Shown: positions 1-9,483, counted from the first letter of the stretch. The stretch: DNA of 64,000 nucleotides from Xylanimicrobium pachnodae JCM 13526 = NBRC 107786 (GCA_001592145.1 BCWJ01000002.1:62001-126000), one strand, 5' to 3'. Notes: a model not told the origin generated them from the letters alone. Program-made: numbers and translations.

Positions 1-347
1 TCCATGAGCACGCCCTGCACGCCGCCGGCGTATCCGAGCCGGGCGACGACGTCGCCGATCTCGTCGTAGACCGCGTGCACCGGGGTGAACCGGTCGCCGA
101 ACCGGGAGAGGCGCTCGCCCGCGAGCTCCAGCGCCTGAGGGTCCCGGTCGATGCCGATCACCCGGGCTTGGGGCAGCTGAGCCAGCACACCCTCGGCGTG
201 CCCGCCCATGCCGAGCGTGCAGTCGACCAGCACCGGCGCGGGCCCCGCGTCGCGCGGCTGGAGCGCCGGGGCGAGCAGGTCGATGCACTGCTGGAAGAGC
301 ACCGGTCGGTGGCGGTCGGCCGTCGGCCGTACGGCGTCGTCGGACAC
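1..347 (-). CDS. rsmH: 16S rRNA (cytosine-1402 N4)-methyltransferase, partial
   Basis: This is the first 115 codons of RsmH (MraW), the SAM-dependent enzyme that methylates N4 of C1402 in the decoding centre of 16S rRNA. The 3' end runs off the left edge. The translation starts [17 protein letters not shown] and contains the family's RHRPVL motif, the SAM-binding loop [15 protein letters not shown] near residue 45 and [11 protein letters not shown] near residue 65. The GTG start at 347 is preceded by GAGGAG at a good distance. It lies 204 bp downstream of mraZ on the same strand, the usual order at the head of the dcw cluster, so ftsL, ftsI and mur genes probably follow beyond the window. Confidence 0.95.
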   Translation of the reverse strand, partial: MSDDAVRPTADRHRPVLFQQCIDLLAPALQPRDAGPAPVLVDCTLGMGGHAEGVLAQLPQARVIGIDRDPQALELAGERLSRFGDRFTPVHAVYDEIGDVVARLGYAGGVQGVLM

Positions 348-551
348 GGGCTCCTCCTCAGCTGTCGATACGGATCGGGGTACGGGCCCTGCCACCCGCG
401 AGGATCCCGTCGTGCCAGGTCTCCCTCCGCGTCGTTCTGGCACCGGGGAAGTGCGCCAGACTCTCGCGGCGAGAGGCCTCGCTCGACGGGACCCCCGAAC
501 GGCAGGACGTCGTCGGGTTCGTGCTCGGGCGGCGGAACGTCATCACGGGCC

Positions 552-1019
552 TCAGAACGCCAGGTCCGGGAAGATCTGCTCTGCCGTGTCGGAGTACGCG
601 GACTCCTGCTCGGCCAGGTAGGCCTCCCAGGCGGTCCGGTCCCAGACCTCGACTCGGGTACCGGCACCGATCACGGCGACGTCCCGGTCGAGACCGGCGT
701 ACTCGCGCAGCACCGGGGGGATCGAGATCCGGCCCTGCTTGTCCGGCACCTCGTCACTGGCCCCCGACAACAGCACGCGCAGGTAGTCGCGGGCCTGACG
801 TGAGGTCACGGGAGCCTGCCGCACCTGCTCGTACATGCGGGAGAACTCGTCCATCGGCATGAGGAAGAGGCATCGCTCCTGCCCCCTCGTCATGACCAGG
901 CCGCCGGAGAGCCTCCCCCGGAACTTCGCCGGGAGGATCAGCCGCCCCTTCTCGTCGAGCTTCGGGTTGTACGTGCCCAGCAGAAGGCCTGTCCCGACGA
1001 TCGAGTCAACCCCTGCCAC
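552..1019 (-). CDS. mraZ: Transcriptional regulator MraZ
   Basis: MraZ is a DNA-binding AbrB/SpoVT-fold protein that assembles into rings and controls the dcw operon. The 155-residue product has the two family repeats: [20 protein letters not shown] near the N-terminus and [18 protein letters not shown] about 75 residues later. The usual first methionine of the family (M-F-L-G-T) is replaced by CTT, so that codon cannot be the start. The GTG at 1019 is chosen because GGGGAGG lies 8 nt upstream; it adds about ten residues ([11 protein letters not shown]) before the conserved domain. The gene is followed on the same strand by rsmH. Three MraZ-type repeats upstream suggest autoregulation. Confidence 0.93.
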   Translation of the reverse strand: MAGVDSIVGTGLLLGTYNPKLDEKGRLILPAKFRGRLSGGLVMTRGQERCLFLMPMDEFSRMYEQVRQAPVTSRQARDYLRVLLSGASDEVPDKQGRISIPPVLREYAGLDRDVAVIGAGTRVEVWDRTAWEAYLAEQESAYSDTAEQIFPDLAF

Positions 1020-1049
1020 GGCCTGCACCTCCCCCAGCGCTCCCGCGCG

Positions 1050-1075
1050 CTCCACGCTACTCCACTTCACTCCAC
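1050..1075 (-). promoter_or_regulatory. Three MraZ boxes (GTGGAG direct repeats, 10-bp period)
   Basis: On the minus strand GTGGAG occurs three times at exactly 10-bp spacing (plus-strand CTCCAC at 1050-1055, 1060-1065 and 1070-1075), 30-56 bp upstream of the mraZ start. MraZ is known to bind tandem short G-rich repeats of about this period in front of its own operon. The phased array is seen directly; MraZ binding is inferred. Confidence 0.75.
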
Positions 1076-1311
1076 TCTTCCCGCTCAAATGACGCCACGT
1101 GCACCATCTCGACGGGGAGTTCTCCCCATCGACGCAGGTCACCCGCCCGTGCCTGCGGTGGAGGCGGGTGGAGGACCGAGCCGGGCCGCCCACCAGGTCC
1201 ACGAGACGCGCCTTCCACCCGCGAAACCCCACCGCGCACCACGGGCGGTCAACTACGCTCGGCGTACCCGTCCGGAACGGCGGGCGCACTGGCATCGACG
1301 TGGAGGACCTT

Positions 1312-2367
1312 GTGCATCCAGACCCCGCCGCCCGCACGCTGACCGGACCCGCCGGTGGCCCGGACCCCCACGGCCATCTCGCCCAGGACGCCTTCGCCGC
1401 GGGCACCGCCGACGTCGACGAGCTGGTCCAGGTGGGCGCCCGGGTCCGCGCCGCCATCGAGTCGGTCGTCTCGGGCCGCCCGGAGATCGCGTGGCTGACG
1501 GTCGCGGTGCTGCTCGCCGAGGGGCACCTGCTGATCGAGGATGTCCCCGGCGTCGGCAAGACCACGCTCGCCAAGGCGCTGGCGCGGGCGATCGACTGCC
1601 AGGTGGGCCGTATCCAGTTCACCCCGGACCTGCTGCCCAGCGACCTGACGGGCGTCAACATCTTCCGGGCGCAGACGCACGAGTTCGAGTTCCGCCCCGG
1701 CCCCGTGTTCAACAACATCGTGATCGGCGACGAGATCAACCGGGCCTCCCCCAAGACGCAGTCCGCGCTGCTCGAGTGCATGGGCGAGGGCCAGACGACC
1801 GTCGACGGCGCCTCGCACACGCTGCCCCACCCGTTCCTGGTGGTCGCCACGCAGAACCCCGTGGAGATGGAGGGCACCTATCCGCTGCCCGAGGCGCAGC
1901 GCGACCGCTTCATGGCTCGCCTGACCGTCGGCTACCCGGACGCCGAGGCGGAGATGCGCATGCTCGACCGGCAGGAGGCCTCCTCGCCGCTCGATCACCT
2001 CTCGCCCGTCACGACGGGGGCGACGATCGTGCGCCTGGCCGGGGCCGCGCGGCGTCTCTATGCCTCCCCCGCGGTCAAGAGCTACGTTCTCGCCCTCATC
2101 GGCGCCACCCGGGGGCATGCCTCGTTGCGCCTCGGGGCGTCACCCCGCGCGTCGCTCCAGCTCCTCCAGGCTGCCAAGGCGAGCGCCGCGATGGAGGGAC
2201 GCGACCACGTGCTGCCCGACGACGTGCAGCGTCTCGCCGCGCCCGTCATCGCCCACCGTCTGATCCTCGCCACGGACGCCCGGCTCGCCGGGACCTCTGC
2301 CGAGGACGTCGTGCACCACATCGTGGAGAGCACCCCCGTCCCGGCCACTCCGGCAGGCCGCCGCTGA
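1312..2367 (+). CDS. MoxR-family AAA ATPase
   Basis: MoxR ATPases are chaperone-like AAA+ proteins thought to help mature or activate partner proteins, often encoded beside a DUF58/VWA-like protein. The 351-residue product has Walker A VPGVGKTT near residue 80, Walker [10 protein letters not shown] near residue 137, and the family segments [12 protein letters not shown] and [20 protein letters not shown]. An upstream in-frame extension exists, but the GTG at 1312 is chosen because GGAGG lies 5 nt before it and the conserved domain begins about 30 residues later. The TGA overlaps the ATG of the DUF58 gene, so the two are translationally coupled. Confidence 0.92.
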   Translation: MHPDPAARTLTGPAGGPDPHGHLAQDAFAAGTADVDELVQVGARVRAAIESVVSGRPEIAWLTVAVLLAEGHLLIEDVPGVGKTTLAKALARAIDCQVGRIQFTPDLLPSDLTGVNIFRAQTHEFEFRPGPVFNNIVIGDEINRASPKTQSALLECMGEGQTTVDGASHTLPHPFLVVATQNPVEMEGTYPLPEAQRDRFMARLTVGYPDAEAEMRMLDRQEASSPLDHLSPVTTGATIVRLAGAARRLYASPAVKSYVLALIGATRGHASLRLGASPRASLQLLQAAKASAAMEGRDHVLPDDVQRLAAPVIAHRLILATDARLAGTSAEDVVHHIVESTPVPATPAGRR

Positions 2368-3665
2368 TGCTCACCACCCTGCGCCGCGTCGCGCGGGTGC
2401 GTGCCACCCGCCGTGGGATCGCGCTCGCCGTGGCCGGCGCAGTCCTCCTGGCGCTCGGCATCGTGCTCGCACTGCCCGACGTCGTCGGGCTCGGCGTCGT
2501 CGCCGCGCTGGCCGTCGCCGTCGCATGGGTCGTGCAGAGCGTGGTGCGGCTCGACACCGGCCGCGGCGCCCTGACCATCGTTCGCGAGGTCCGGCCCGAC
2601 CCGGTGGTGCGCGGCGAACCGGCCGACGTGGCGCTCGTCGTGCGACCCGCCCAGCCCACCGCCGCCGCGTACGAGCGGCTGGCCCGTATCCGGCTGGCGG
2701 AGCAGGCCGCCCACGAGCTCGCCGGGCCGCACGGCGTGCGCGCCCGTGTGTCGGCGCTTCCCGGACACGTCCAGGTGCGCTACTCGATCGAACCCACCCG
2801 CCGCGGGCGCTGGCCGCTCGGACCCTTGCTGTCCACCACCACCGACCCCTTCGGCCTGGTCCGGTCCACCCAGCCGCTCGGCGAGCGAACCGTCGTGTCG
2901 GTGTGGCCCCGCACCGTCGACCTTCCCGTGCGCACCGGCCTGCTGGGCGACCTGGAGAATGCCGGTTCGGGCGCCCGCCTGGCCGCGGCAGACGACTCCG
3001 TGCTCCGCGACTACATCCCCGGGGACGATCCCCGGCGGGTGCACTGGCCCACCGCCGCACGGCAGGGCCATCTCATGGTCCGCACCGACGAGGCCGCCGG
3101 CGTGCGCCCGGTGAGCGTGCTCCTCGACCGCGGTCTCCTCGCGGCCCCCGGCGAGTCGCGCACGCCCACCGGGGCACCCGCGGCGGACGGCGAGTGGGCG
3201 ATCGAGCTCGTCGCGTCGCTCGCCTGCTCCATCCTCGCGGCCGGGCACCCCGTACGCCTCGCCGCCGGGTCGGCCACGGCACCGGACGCCCGCAGCTCGT
3301 TCGTCACGGGAGGGATCGCCGGCCGTGCCGCACTGCTCGACTCCACCGTGGACGTGCACGGGCTGCGTACCGAGGCCGACGCCGACGCCGACCTGGTGGC
3401 CGCGACCGCCGCGTTGCGCGTGAGCCGCGCCCCCGGGGAGATCGCCGTCGCCGTGCTGCGCACCCCCTCGACGGCGGTGGTCCGCGAGCTCGCGGCCCTC
3501 ACCGCCGAGTCCGCGACCTGCTGGGCGCTGCTCGTGACCGACCACCCCACCGGCGCGCACGACAGTGCCACCACGCTCGGCTCCGCCGGCTGGCGGGTTG
3601 CCACCGCGCGGGCCCGCACGCCCCATGCCGCCGCCTGGGCGGCCGTCGCGGAGCGCGCCGCATGA
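2367..3665 (+). CDS. DUF58 domain membrane protein
   Basis: The 432-residue protein starts with two hydrophobic segments (residues about 20-60) followed by a soluble part. The DUF58 signature YIPGDDPRRVHWPTAAR lies near residue 214 and continues as a von Willebrand A-like fold. DUF58 proteins are almost always paired with MoxR ATPases and transglutaminases, with a suspected envelope or protein-assembly role that is unproven here. The start ATG overlaps the moxR stop (TGATG), and the stop overlaps the next start (ATGA), so the three genes form one tightly coupled operon. Confidence 0.9.
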   Translation: MLTTLRRVARVRATRRGIALAVAGAVLLALGIVLALPDVVGLGVVAALAVAVAWVVQSVVRLDTGRGALTIVREVRPDPVVRGEPADVALVVRPAQPTAAAYERLARIRLAEQAAHELAGPHGVRARVSALPGHVQVRYSIEPTRRGRWPLGPLLSTTTDPFGLVRSTQPLGERTVVSVWPRTVDLPVRTGLLGDLENAGSGARLAAADDSVLRDYIPGDDPRRVHWPTAARQGHLMVRTDEAAGVRPVSVLLDRGLLAAPGESRTPTGAPAADGEWAIELVASLACSILAAGHPVRLAAGSATAPDARSSFVTGGIAGRAALLDSTVDVHGLRTEADADADLVAATAALRVSRAPGEIAVAVLRTPSTAVVRELAALTAESATCWALLVTDHPTGAHDSATTLGSAGWRVATARARTPHAAAWAAVAERAA

Positions 3666-6010
3666 TGCCGGCCGGCACCCCGGCGACGTCGCGGTTGGCC
3701 GTCGCGGCCTCGCTCGTCGTGGCGGCCGTCCTCGCCTCGACGCTCGCACTGCGCACCGTCGTCCTGCCGCCGTGGCCGGGCGGCGGCATCCTCGGGGTGG
3801 TCCTCGCCGGTCTCTCCATCGTCGTGACCCGCGCCCTCGTCGGGGGCCGCCGGGCCCGTCGCGCGGCGGCCGGTGACCGCACCGGGATCGCCGACGACGG
3901 CGGCGCGTCGTCGGCGTGGCCCACCGTCATCGGGGCCGCCGTGTCGCTGTGGTATCTGCTCGCGCGATTCGGCGGCCCGGGTGGCGGGAGCGACTGGTTC
4001 GTGACGCCGGCGGCGTTCGGGCGCCTCGTCGACCAGCTCGCCGTCGCGGGTCAGACCGTCCGCCAGGACGTCGCGCCCGTCGACGGGTCGGCTCCGATGG
4101 CGCTGCTGTGCGTCGGAGGTGCGCTCGTCGTCCTCGTGATCGCCGACGGCTTCGCCGTAGGCCTGCAGCGGCCCCTCCTGGGAGCGGGCTGCGTGCTCGT
4201 CCTGTGGTGGCCGCCCCTGGTGCTGCTCCACGCCGTGCCGTGGCCGAGCTTCGCCGTGACCGTCGTCGCGCTGCTCCTGTGCCTCACGCTCGACGCGACG
4301 ACGGCACGCAGGCCCGCCGCGCGCCGCCGCGCCCCCGCCGGACCACAGGACCGCGTCGTGGCCGGGCACGTGCGACGCGCGGAGGGCCGCCGAGCGCTGT
4401 GGACGACTGCCACCGCCGCCGCGGTCACCGCCGCGGCACTGGTCACCTCCAGCCTCGTCGCCGGGGCCCTGGGCACCACGGGCGGCTGGACCCACCTGTT
4501 CACGACGTCCGCCGGAACCGTGCGGCTTGCCGATCAGCTCGACCTCTACCGGTCGCTGAACCTCCGCTCCAGCGACGTCGTGCTCACCTACACCACGTCC
4601 ACGGCCGCGAACGTGGGCCCCCTGCGCCTGCTGACGTTGAGCGCGTTCGACGGCCGGCGCTGGTCCGCAGGAGCGGACGGCGCCGGTCAGGACTTCGACC
4701 CCGACACGCTGCTGTTCCCGTCCGGGGCGCACCCCGTGGCGGATCCCACGACCGTCGACGTCACGATCGGCGCGATGGACGAGAAGCGGCTCCCGCTCGC
4801 GGTCGAACCGCGCACCGTGGACGCGTCCGGACGCTGGACGTACTCGGCCGAGCGGGACGAGGTGATCGGGCGGAGCCGGACGCAGTCCGGCGACACCTTC
4901 ACCATGCAGATCCACCCGCGGAACCTGACCCCTGCCGTCCTGCGCGCCACGCCGGCGCGCAACGGCGACGTGGACGACGCGTACCTCACCGTGCCGGCCA
5001 CGGACCACACCGCCCAGATCGAGGCGTTCGCACGCCAGGTCGCCGGGACCGCGCGCACCGACTTCGACCGCGCCGTCGCACTGCAGAACTACCTGCGCAA
5101 CCCGGCACAGTTCACGTACGACACCGAGGTCCCCCCGTCCACCACGGGCGACGCGGTGTGGGACTTCCTCGACAACCGCCAGGGGTTCTGCGTCCAGTTC
5201 GCGACCACCATGGTGGTGCTGGCGCGCGCTCTCGACATCCCCGCACGCCTCGCCGTCGGGTACCTCCCGGGCGAGATCACCGCGACCTCCGAGGGATCCG
5301 ACTCGCCGACCTGGCGGGTGACCGGGCAGGACTCGCACGCCTGGCCCGAGCTCTACTTCCCCGGCAGCGGCTGGGTCCGGTTCGAACCCACCCCGGCGGT
5401 GCAGACAGGGCCGGCACCTGAGTACACGGCCGACCGCGTCGACACCACCGCGGAACCCACCGCTCCTCGCGAAGAGCAGGGTGTCGTTGCCCCGCCGACC
5501 GCCGGCACCGCGCCCACGGCGACGCCCTCCCCCACGGCCGCCCCTGCTCCCCGGGTCGACGGCTCCCGCCAGCCGCCCTGGTTCGCGGCAGGTGGCGCGG
5601 CGGTCATCGCCCTCGGGGCGCTGACCGTGATCTTGCTGGTGCGCCGTCGGACGCGTCGCACGCCGCGCGACGCGGAGGAAGCGTGGTCACGGGTGCTCGG
5701 CGCGCTCGCCGACGCCGGGATCAGCCTGCCGAGAGCCACCACCCCGAGGCGCACCCCCGACGACGCCGCCGCGTCGTTCCGGGAGCGCTCCGGCACGAGC
5801 CTCCCCGTGGCCGTGCGTGACGGGCTCGTCGCGTTGGCCGGAGAGGTCGAGTCGGAGCGGTACGCGACACCGCGCGAACTGAACGCCGCCGACCATGCAG
5901 CGCGCCTGGAGCGGATCGCACGTCTGACGCGCGACGTGACCGAGGGGTTGGCCGCGTCCGGCGCGCGGCGGGGCACCCACGCCCAGCGGACGCACAAGTC
6001 CGGCGTCTGA
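3662..6010 (+). CDS. Transglutaminase-like membrane protein (TgpA type)
   Basis: This is a 782-residue protein with several N-terminal membrane helices (residues about 10-60 and 90-280), an extracytoplasmic domain, a transglutaminase core, a Pro/Thr-rich linker, one more membrane helix (about 635-660) and a cytoplasmic tail. The catalytic Cys is in QGFCVQFATTM (about residue 510), the His in DSHAWPELYF (about 559) and the Asp-side strand in GWVRFEPTP. The family is known as transglutaminase-like cysteine protease homologues paired with MoxR and DUF58. Two adjacent ATGs (3662, 3665) are possible starts; the first overlaps the DUF58 stop as ATGA. It is the last gene of the operon. Confidence 0.88.
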   Translation: MMPAGTPATSRLAVAASLVVAAVLASTLALRTVVLPPWPGGGILGVVLAGLSIVVTRALVGGRRARRAAAGDRTGIADDGGASSAWPTVIGAAVSLWYLLARFGGPGGGSDWFVTPAAFGRLVDQLAVAGQTVRQDVAPVDGSAPMALLCVGGALVVLVIADGFAVGLQRPLLGAGCVLVLWWPPLVLLHAVPWPSFAVTVVALLLCLTLDATTARRPAARRRAPAGPQDRVVAGHVRRAEGRRALWTTATAAAVTAAALVTSSLVAGALGTTGGWTHLFTTSAGTVRLADQLDLYRSLNLRSSDVVLTYTTSTAANVGPLRLLTLSAFDGRRWSAGADGAGQDFDPDTLLFPSGAHPVADPTTVDVTIGAMDEKRLPLAVEPRTVDASGRWTYSAERDEVIGRSRTQSGDTFTMQIHPRNLTPAVLRATPARNGDVDDAYLTVPATDHTAQIEAFARQVAGTARTDFDRAVALQNYLRNPAQFTYDTEVPPSTTGDAVWDFLDNRQGFCVQFATTMVVLARALDIPARLAVGYLPGEITATSEGSDSPTWRVTGQDSHAWPELYFPGSGWVRFEPTPAVQTGPAPEYTADRVDTTAEPTAPREEQGVVAPPTAGTAPTATPSPTAAPAPRVDGSRQPPWFAAGGAAVIALGALTVILLVRRRTRRTPRDAEEAWSRVLGALADAGISLPRATTPRRTPDDAAASFRERSGTSLPVAVRDGLVALAGEVESERYATPRELNAADHAARLERIARLTRDVTEGLAASGARRGTHAQRTHKSGV

Positions 6011-6137
6011 GGCCCGCCCCGCGAGCCCTTCCCACGTCTGAACCCTGCCAACGCCTGAGCCCTGCCCAGCCGGTGAGCCCGTCCTGCGGGCGAGCCGTGT
6101 CCGGCGGGGCGAGAAGCTCAGCGGCAGGTAGCGCGGG

Positions 6138-6542
6138 TCAGCGGCCGTGCCCGCGACGACGGTCCCAACGGGCCTCCATGCGGGACATGAACCCCGCCGT
6201 GCTCGACCCCTTCGTACGACCCTTCGCCGTACCGCGGGGGGCGACCGCGCCGTCGGCACCGACGACTCCGTGGGGACCGCGCTTGCGTGGGGCGAACGCG
6301 AACGCCCACCCGACTGCGGCGAACATCACGGCGAACCCGACGACGCCGAGGACGACGTTGGAGTTCGCCGCACCCAGAACGAGCACCAGCAGACCCACGA
6401 CGAGACCGACTCCAGCGATGACGTATCGCAGGACGGGCTTGCGCCCGGACGACTGAAGGGTGTTGGCAAGCCGGGGATCGTCGCTGGTCAGCGCACGCTC
6501 CATCTGCTCCAGCACGCGCTGCTCGTACTCGGACAGAGGCAT
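6138..6542 (-). CDS. DUF3040 membrane protein
   Basis: This small actinobacterial protein (134 aa) begins MPLSEYEQRVLEQMERAL, the DUF3040 hallmark. A cytoplasmic N-terminal helix and a linker are followed by two membrane helices (about residues 38-60 and 62-85) and a basic tail rich in Arg and Gly. Its function is unknown. It is convergent with the transglutaminase operon and lies downstream of dinB on the same strand with a 91-bp gap, in which TATCCT about 55 bp from the start could serve as a -10 element for its own promoter. Confidence 0.88.
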   Translation of the reverse strand: MPLSEYEQRVLEQMERALTSDDPRLANTLQSSGRKPVLRYVIAGVGLVVGLLVLVLGAANSNVVLGVVGFAVMFAAVGWAFAFAPRKRGPHGVVGADGAVAPRGTAKGRTKGSSTAGFMSRMEARWDRRRGHGR

Positions 6543-6633
6543 CGAGACCCCCTTGCCTGGTGAACTTCTTACTCGTACCAGGATAGGCCCGCTCTTCGGT
6601 GAAGGGGTAGTCAGGCCAGTCTTGCGGCGCTGG

Positions 6634-7926
6634 TCATGTCATGTTGACGTGACGCGAGTCACGTGTGTTGTCACCACGGTCCTCCGGGCGCTGCCGCGCG
6701 ACCGACGTTCCCCCCGCACCTAAGCCGATCGCGCGCCTGCCGAACCGCTCGCGCACCGCGTCCAACGCCAGCTCTGCCTCTCGCCGCGCCGAGGGGCGGG
6801 ACGACGTCGCCTCGTCGAGCGTGAGCTGCTCCGCGAACCCGTCCCGCTCCACCAGGTTCTCCGCCCGGACACCCACCAGGCGCACAGGCAGCCCTCTCAG
6901 GTCCACGGCCGCGAGAAGATCCCGTGCCGCGCGGTACAGATCCCGTGCGACGTCGGTGGGCACCTCCAGGGTCCGTGACCGCGACAGGGTGCGGAAGTCG
7001 TTGGTACGCACCTTGAGCGAGACGGTCCGGGTGACCACTCCCTGCTCGCGGCAGCGTGCGGCCACCTGGTCGCACAGCTCGAGGAGCCGCGCCTGGACCA
7101 CCACCAGGTCGTGCTGATCCACGCCGAACGTCGTCTCGTTGCCGATCGACCGCTCCCGCGCCGTGGCGACGACGGGCCGCGGGTCCCGACCCCAGGCGAG
7201 ATCATGCAGGTGCGCCCCGTGCACGCGCCCGACGGCTGCCTGGAGCGTGGCCACGTCGGAGTCGGCGAGCTGGGCGACGGTGGTGATCCCCCACCGCGCC
7301 AGCAGGGACTCGGTCTTCTCCCCCACCCCCCAGATCGCCCCTACCGGCAGGGTGCGCAAGAACGCCTCCGACGCCCCGTCCGGCACCAGCAGCATGCCGT
7401 CCGGCTTGGCGTGGGTCGACGCCAGCTTGGCGAGGAACTTGTTCCGCGCGATGCCCACCGAACAGGTGACGCCGTGAGCGGCCTGGACCTGTGCCCGCAG
7501 TCGGGCACCGATCACCGTCGGCGGACCGAGCCGGCGCCTCGCGCCCGAGACGTCCATGAACGCCTCGTCGATGCTGATCTGCTCGATCAACGGTGTGATC
7601 TCGGCCATGGTCGCCATGACGGCGCGGGAGACCTCGGTGTAGCGGCGGTGATCGGGCGGGACGATCACCGCCGCCGGGCACAAGCGCATCGCCGAGACCA
7701 TGGGCATCGCCGAGCGCACGCCGAAGGCGCGTGCCTCATAGGTGGCGGCGAGGACGACCCCCCGCCCCTGGCCACCCACGATGACGGGCAGCCCCCGCAG
7801 CTCGGGGCGCCGCGCGAGCTCACACATCGCGAAGAAGGCGTCCATGTCGACGTGCAGGATGGACGTCCCTGACTCGTCCGAGCCCCAGTCCCTGTTCGCC
7901 GACGCCGAGCGCGGTGCCTTGCTCAT
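6634..7926 (-). CDS. dinB: DNA polymerase IV (Y-family)
   Basis: This is an error-prone translesion polymerase of 430 aa. The catalytic motif HVDMDAFFA is near residue 26 and SIDEAFMD near residue 118, followed by the YSxGxA-like CSVGIARNKFLAKLAS, helix-hairpin-helix thumb and little-finger domains. There is no obvious C-terminal beta-clamp pentapeptide of the QLxLF kind; QLTLDEA in the C-terminal third is the nearest match. The ATG at 7926 lies 13 bp downstream of the HEPN-domain gene, and both follow a perfect LexA box, so SOS induction is expected. The tail (about 40 residues) is Arg/Asp-rich and poorly conserved. Confidence 0.94.
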   Translation of the reverse strand: MSKAPRSASANRDWGSDESGTSILHVDMDAFFAMCELARRPELRGLPVIVGGQGRGVVLAATYEARAFGVRSAMPMVSAMRLCPAAVIVPPDHRRYTEVSRAVMATMAEITPLIEQISIDEAFMDVSGARRRLGPPTVIGARLRAQVQAAHGVTCSVGIARNKFLAKLASTHAKPDGMLLVPDGASEAFLRTLPVGAIWGVGEKTESLLARWGITTVAQLADSDVATLQAAVGRVHGAHLHDLAWGRDPRPVVATARERSIGNETTFGVDQHDLVVVQARLLELCDQVAARCREQGVVTRTVSLKVRTNDFRTLSRSRTLEVPTDVARDLYRAARDLLAAVDLRGLPVRLVGVRAENLVERDGFAEQLTLDEATSSRPSARREAELALDAVRERFGRRAIGLGAGGTSVARQRPEDRGDNTRDSRHVNMT

Positions 7927-7939
7927 CCGTGACCCGCCC

Positions 7940-8479
7940 TCACGAGGCCGCGGGGGCGGACCAGCGCAGCGGTCGCGAGAACCCGGCGTCCGGGTCCACC
8001 AGCATTGCCACCTCGTCACGGAAGTCCTCGGCGCATGCCACGAGCTCCGCCGCCCGGGCGGCGTCGACCACCTCGCCGTGCCCGGCGTCCACCGCAGCGC
8101 GCAGGCGGGCACCCGAGGCGAAGTAGACCGACCACGCGGCAAGCGCCGGCTCGACCTTGGCCAGCATCTCCCAGACCGTCCGCGCGCCGGACCGTGACGC
8201 CGGGCGCCCGCGGAGCTCGACGACGGCCGCCGCGCTCCGCAGGGCGGCCAGATGGGCGTGCAGGAACTGGTCCGCAGGCTCGTGAGATCCCGCCGCTTCC
8301 GCGAGCTCGGCGTCGGCGCGACCCAGCAGCCTGGCCACCGCCGCGTGCGCCGGTCCGGGCGGCCCGAACCGTGGGACGGGCACAGCCGTCGCGGCCGGCC
8401 CCGCGGAAGCGTGAGTCCTGGCAGCCTGGGCCGCCAGGGGGGCTCCCGTCCGGCGGCGTGCCGTGTGCTTGAGAGTCAT
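7940..8479 (-). CDS. SAV_6107-family HEPN domain protein
   Basis: A 179-residue protein resembling the SAV_6107 family of HEPN-domain proteins that precede dinB in many actinobacteria. After a basic, Ala-rich leader, it is mostly helical with characteristic ADQFLHAHLAALRSAAAVVE and a C-terminal AMLVDPDAGFSRPL. HEPN domains occur in RNases and nucleotide-binding helical bundles; I cannot see the RNase motif R-x4-6-H clearly here, so the function is unknown. The ATG at 8479 has GGGAGG 6 nt upstream. The LexA box 42-57 bp upstream implies DNA-damage induction together with dinB. Confidence 0.85.
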   Translation of the reverse strand: MTLKHTARRRTGAPLAAQAARTHASAGPAATAVPVPRFGPPGPAHAAVARLLGRADAELAEAAGSHEPADQFLHAHLAALRSAAAVVELRGRPASRSGARTVWEMLAKVEPALAAWSVYFASGARLRAAVDAGHGEVVDAARAAELVACAEDFRDEVAMLVDPDAGFSRPLRWSAPAAS

Positions 8480-8520
8480 CGTGCACCTCCCGTCCGCGGG
8501 CTTCCCCCGCGATCCCAGTA

Positions 8521-8536
8521 TCGAACAGGTGTTCGA
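8521..8536. promoter_or_regulatory. LexA/SOS box upstream of HEPN-dinB
   Basis: TCGAACAGGTGTTCGA is a perfect match to the actinobacterial SOS box TCGAAC-N4-GTTCGA. It sits 42 bp upstream of the HEPN-dinB operon (minus strand) and 57 bp upstream of the spermidine-synthase-like gene (plus strand), so LexA could repress both directions; the dinB side is the expected target. Confidence 0.9.
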
Positions 8537-8592
8537 ACATTGTCAATCGCCATCGCGCCCCGCGGAGCCGGCCGCCCGTAGACTCGCTGCCC

Positions 8593-9483
8593 ATGGCTCG
8601 CCGCACCGCGCGTCACCCGACGCGTCCCTCATCGTCCACGCGGCCACTGACACTCCCCACCGGACCCGTGCCGATCGACACGGGCACGGCACGGATCGTG
8701 GCCGACCCGGACGACCCCGCACGGGTCACGCTCGAGGTCAACGGGGTGCCAAGCTCGTTCCTCGACCTCGACGACCCCGGATTCCTCGCGTTCGAGTACA
8801 TGCAGCAGATGGACGCCGTCGTCGGCGCGGCCATCGCCGGCCCCCTGCGCGCGCTGCACCTGGGCGCCGCGGGATGCGCGCTCGCACGGTGCTGGGATGC
8901 CTCCCGGCCGGGCTCCCGCCAGCTGGCCGTCGACATCGATGCACGCCTGGTGCACCTGGTCCGCGACTGGTTCGCCCTGCCGCGGGCGCCGCGCCTTCGA
9001 CTGCGCGCCGACGATGCCGCGGCCGCCGTCCGCGGGGCACCCCCGGAGTCGTACGACGTCGTCGTCCGGGATGTCTTCGCTGGCGACACGACTCCCGGAC
9101 ATCTGGTGACGGAGCAGATCGCGCGCCAGGTGGCCGCCGTGCTACGCCCCGGCGGGCTCTACCTGGCCAACTGCGCCGACCGGCCTCCGCTCGGACACGT
9201 GCGGCGCGAGCTGGCCACCCTGGCCGCCGCATTCGGCGAGGACGCCGCGGCTCAGGGCCGCCTCGCGCTGGTCGCCGAGCCGGGGATCCTCAAGGGCCGG
9301 CGCTACGGCAATCTGGTGATCGCCGCCGTCAAGCGGTCCGGGGACGCCCACCCGGACGACGCGGGCTCGCCGGACCTCCGCTCGGCCGCGCTCGCCCGCG
9401 CGCTCCGAACCCTCCCCGTGCCCGCCCACGCCGTCACAGGTCAGGAGCTCACCGCCTTCGTGGCCACGGCACGCCCCTACTGA
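8593..9483 (+). CDS. Spermidine synthase-like SAM-dependent protein
   Basis: The 296-residue protein has the class I methyltransferase/spermidine synthase fold: LHLGAAGCALARCW (nucleotide-binding loop, about residue 88), AVDIDARLVHLVRDWF (acidic strand beta2), and VVVRDVFAGDTTPGHL near residue 155 where spermidine synthases carry the catalytic Asp. Such stand-alone homologues in actinobacteria lack proven polyamine synthase activity, so the substrate is uncertain. TAGACT 8 nt before the ATG suggests a near-leaderless transcript. It is divergent from the SOS-controlled HEPN-dinB operon and convergent with the cold-shock gene. Confidence 0.8.
   Translation: MARRTARHPTRPSSSTRPLTLPTGPVPIDTGTARIVADPDDPARVTLEVNGVPSSFLDLDDPGFLAFEYMQQMDAVVGAAIAGPLRALHLGAAGCALARCWDASRPGSRQLAVDIDARLVHLVRDWFALPRAPRLRLRADDAAAAVRGAPPESYDVVVRDVFAGDTTPGHLVTEQIARQVAAVLRPGGLYLANCADRPPLGHVRRELATLAAAFGEDAAAQGRLALVAEPGILKGRRYGNLVIAAVKRSGDAHPDDAGSPDLRSAALARALRTLPVPAHAVTGQELTAFVATARPY

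Noticed and set aside
552-1877. A much longer mraZ frame open to 1877 on the minus strand
   Set aside because: The extension is antisense to moxR, lacks any known domain, and the GTG at 1019 has a good ribosome-binding site; the length of MraZ is about 145 residues in the family.
5353-6051. Large minus-strand frames opposite the transglutaminase and DUF58 genes
   Set aside because: They are shadow frames of a GC-rich coding strand, with Arg/Gly/Pro-rich composition and no recognisable domain or ribosome-binding site.
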